Of a stretch of 64,000 nucleotides of DNA, positions 63,288 to 64,000 are shown in pieces. The translations under genes were made by a program, and so were the position numbers. The stretch spans positions 62,001 to 126,000 of the forward strand of contig WHUZ01000127.1 of assembly GCA_015179045.1 (NCBI GenBank), read 5' to 3'. Positions within the stretch are counted from its first letter, which is position 1, and the number at the start of each line of letters is the position of its first letter. The notes under the pieces were generated by a model. It was given only the letters and a program-made list of their open reading frames with translations, did no database searches and had not been told where the DNA came from. This DNA comes from Kalaharituber pfeilii (lineage: Eukaryota; Ascomycota; Pezizomycetes; Pezizales; Pezizaceae).

Positions 63288-64000
63288 ACGGTAAAGAGTC
63301 TACAAGAGAACGAGGTCCGAGATTTGCACAAAAGGATGTCAGACGCCATGGGGGTCCTGCAACAGTCGATCTGTCATGTGAGCAGGAAGCTGGGGGGAAT
63401 AGCGGAGATTCTGAAGGAGCGGCTACCAGGTTATCCGGATTTTCCAAAGGAACTATTAGAACAAGCTACACCGGAGACAACAGCGAACGGGACAGAGGCA
63501 CGGGCAGAGGAGGCTGGAGTAAAGGGGAAGAAGACAACTAAGAAGAGAACGAGGAGAGAAGAAGAAGCCCCCTCGAGACCGAAGAGAAAGGAGAAGGCAA
63601 AGGATGAGAAGGCGGGGGTGAACAATGCACCGGAGAGGCAGGAGCCTACCCAGATCTATGGGAGCGAGAGAGTAGAGGCGAACAAGGGACAGAAGGAGAG
63701 CGAAGTTGGGGGTGGGGTCAGGGGCTGGACTGGAGGTAAGGGAGAAGGCTATGAACAGCTGGAAAAGAAGACGGTGAGGGAAAGAGAGACGGCGGAGCAG
63801 GACGGGGACATGCCCATGCCAGATGCACCAAGGGTGGATGAAGAGGGAGAACAGGAAGAGGCCCCAGAGGATGCCCTACCCAAGAACACACCGCCAAAGA
63901 GCGCTGCACCCGAGAATGCCCCGACGGGGCCCAAGAACGCCGTGTCGAGGGGACCCAAGATATACGCCAAAGTGGCAGCTGAGATTAGTGGCAGACAGAC

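Larger units (their letters stand above)
61190..64000 (+). mobile_element. Tad-like LINE, 5' end, continues beyond window
   Basis: The leader (61190-61400) contains a diverged tandem unit, CGACGGCACAGTAAAGTC and CGACGGCACAGTGAAGCC (61195 and 61269), typical of LINE promoter repeats. A long ORF1 follows. The B-family element at 62490-63287 interrupts it. It probably has ORF2 downstream, outside the window, and could be a relative of the machinery that moves tails A or B; that cannot be tested here. Confidence 0.7.
61402..64000 (+). pseudogene. Long LINE ORF1, interrupted and running off the window
   Basis: ATG 61402 opens MYKTHVTRGYAKGREMLNTR. The first part has RFHEIIGCKKMDGERLAKAI and acidic Thr/Pro stretches, then helices (AAKQAREWEAKIVERTVKRE, ASMAEALKGLEKRFGLGRWR) with coiled-coil character. 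The frame breaks at TVKSL (62489), where the B element enters, and resumes without a shift at 63302 as QENEVRDLHKRMSDAMGVLQ. A basic region KGKKTTKKRTRREEE and an acidic Pro-rich region follow, then GPKIYAKVAAEISGRQT at the window edge, where gag-like ORF1 proteins commonly have PSYA(K/E)V-type motifs. The remaining frame is otherwise undamaged, so the B insertion is recent. Confidence 0.75.

Overview
This window is a transposon-dense piece of a filamentous fungal genome. The signs are short spliceosomal introns (60-190 nt, GTAAGT or GTATGT donors, CTAAC-type branch sites, TAG/CAG acceptors), Tad-like LINEs, a Ty1/Copia element, pogo/Fot-type and MULE DNA transposons, a Helitron, and a methyltransferase and a membrane-protein gene of ascomycete type. 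I infer an ascomycete, probably Pezizomycetes, from overall character only; no rRNA or diagnostic marker is present.

The dominant inhabitants are two LINE-derived families that end in a short hairpin plus poly(A). Tail A reads CTCGCCATAGCC, a short loop, then GGCGGCATGCGAGTAATGAT and A(n). Tail B reads CCCTGCCATGGCGAAC, then CAGCTGCAAGCGGGG, TCACGTGA and A(n). I count about 35 insertions of these families, most flanked by 10-14 bp target-site duplications (TSDs). Many consist of nothing but the tail (21-70 bp). Longer copies carry the C-terminal end of ORF2 (RNase H and CCHC knuckle) or an ORF1 with an RRM-like domain.

Layout: 1-4.2 kb, LINE fragments, one apparently twin-primed, one nested. 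5.3-7.1 kb, a divergent pair of hypothetical genes, the plus-strand one spliced and intact. 8.24-25.50 kb, one nested tower: a MULE (FAR1/MULE/SWIM transposase) whose left arm holds a 6.4-kb Helitron (8325-14739, itself carrying a 1.28-kb foldback element) and whose 3' end holds a 7.9-kb Copia element (17465-25330). The Copia in turn carries a 2.5-kb pogo-like element (21149-23683) and two tail insertions. The MULE sits in the 3' end of a two-exon host gene (26465 downwards, minus strand). 27.0-28.4 kb, a SAM methyltransferase gene broken by an A insertion, tail to tail with an ankyrin-repeat fragment. 28.4-31.7 kb, AT-rich repeats and a hidden DDE transposase remnant. 31.95-36.8 kb, a membrane-protein pseudogene broken by an ORF1-only LINE, a short LINE-A and a 609-bp MITE. 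39.3-41.9 kb, a second pogo-like element. 42.2-50.1 kb, two inverted copies of an unfamiliar element with GC-rich palindromic ends and a cysteine-rich ORF, both hit by other retroelements. 50.1-60.6 kb, GC-richer DNA with few supportable genes. 61.2-64 kb, the 5' end of a long-ORF1 LINE, interrupted by a B-family ORF1 element and running out of the window.

Together the nested junctions give a relative history of insertions. The LINE machinery that mobilises bare hairpin tails has repeatedly hit host genes and other transposons. Tail B has two open sense frames and sometimes integrates in frame, while tail A normally terminates translation.
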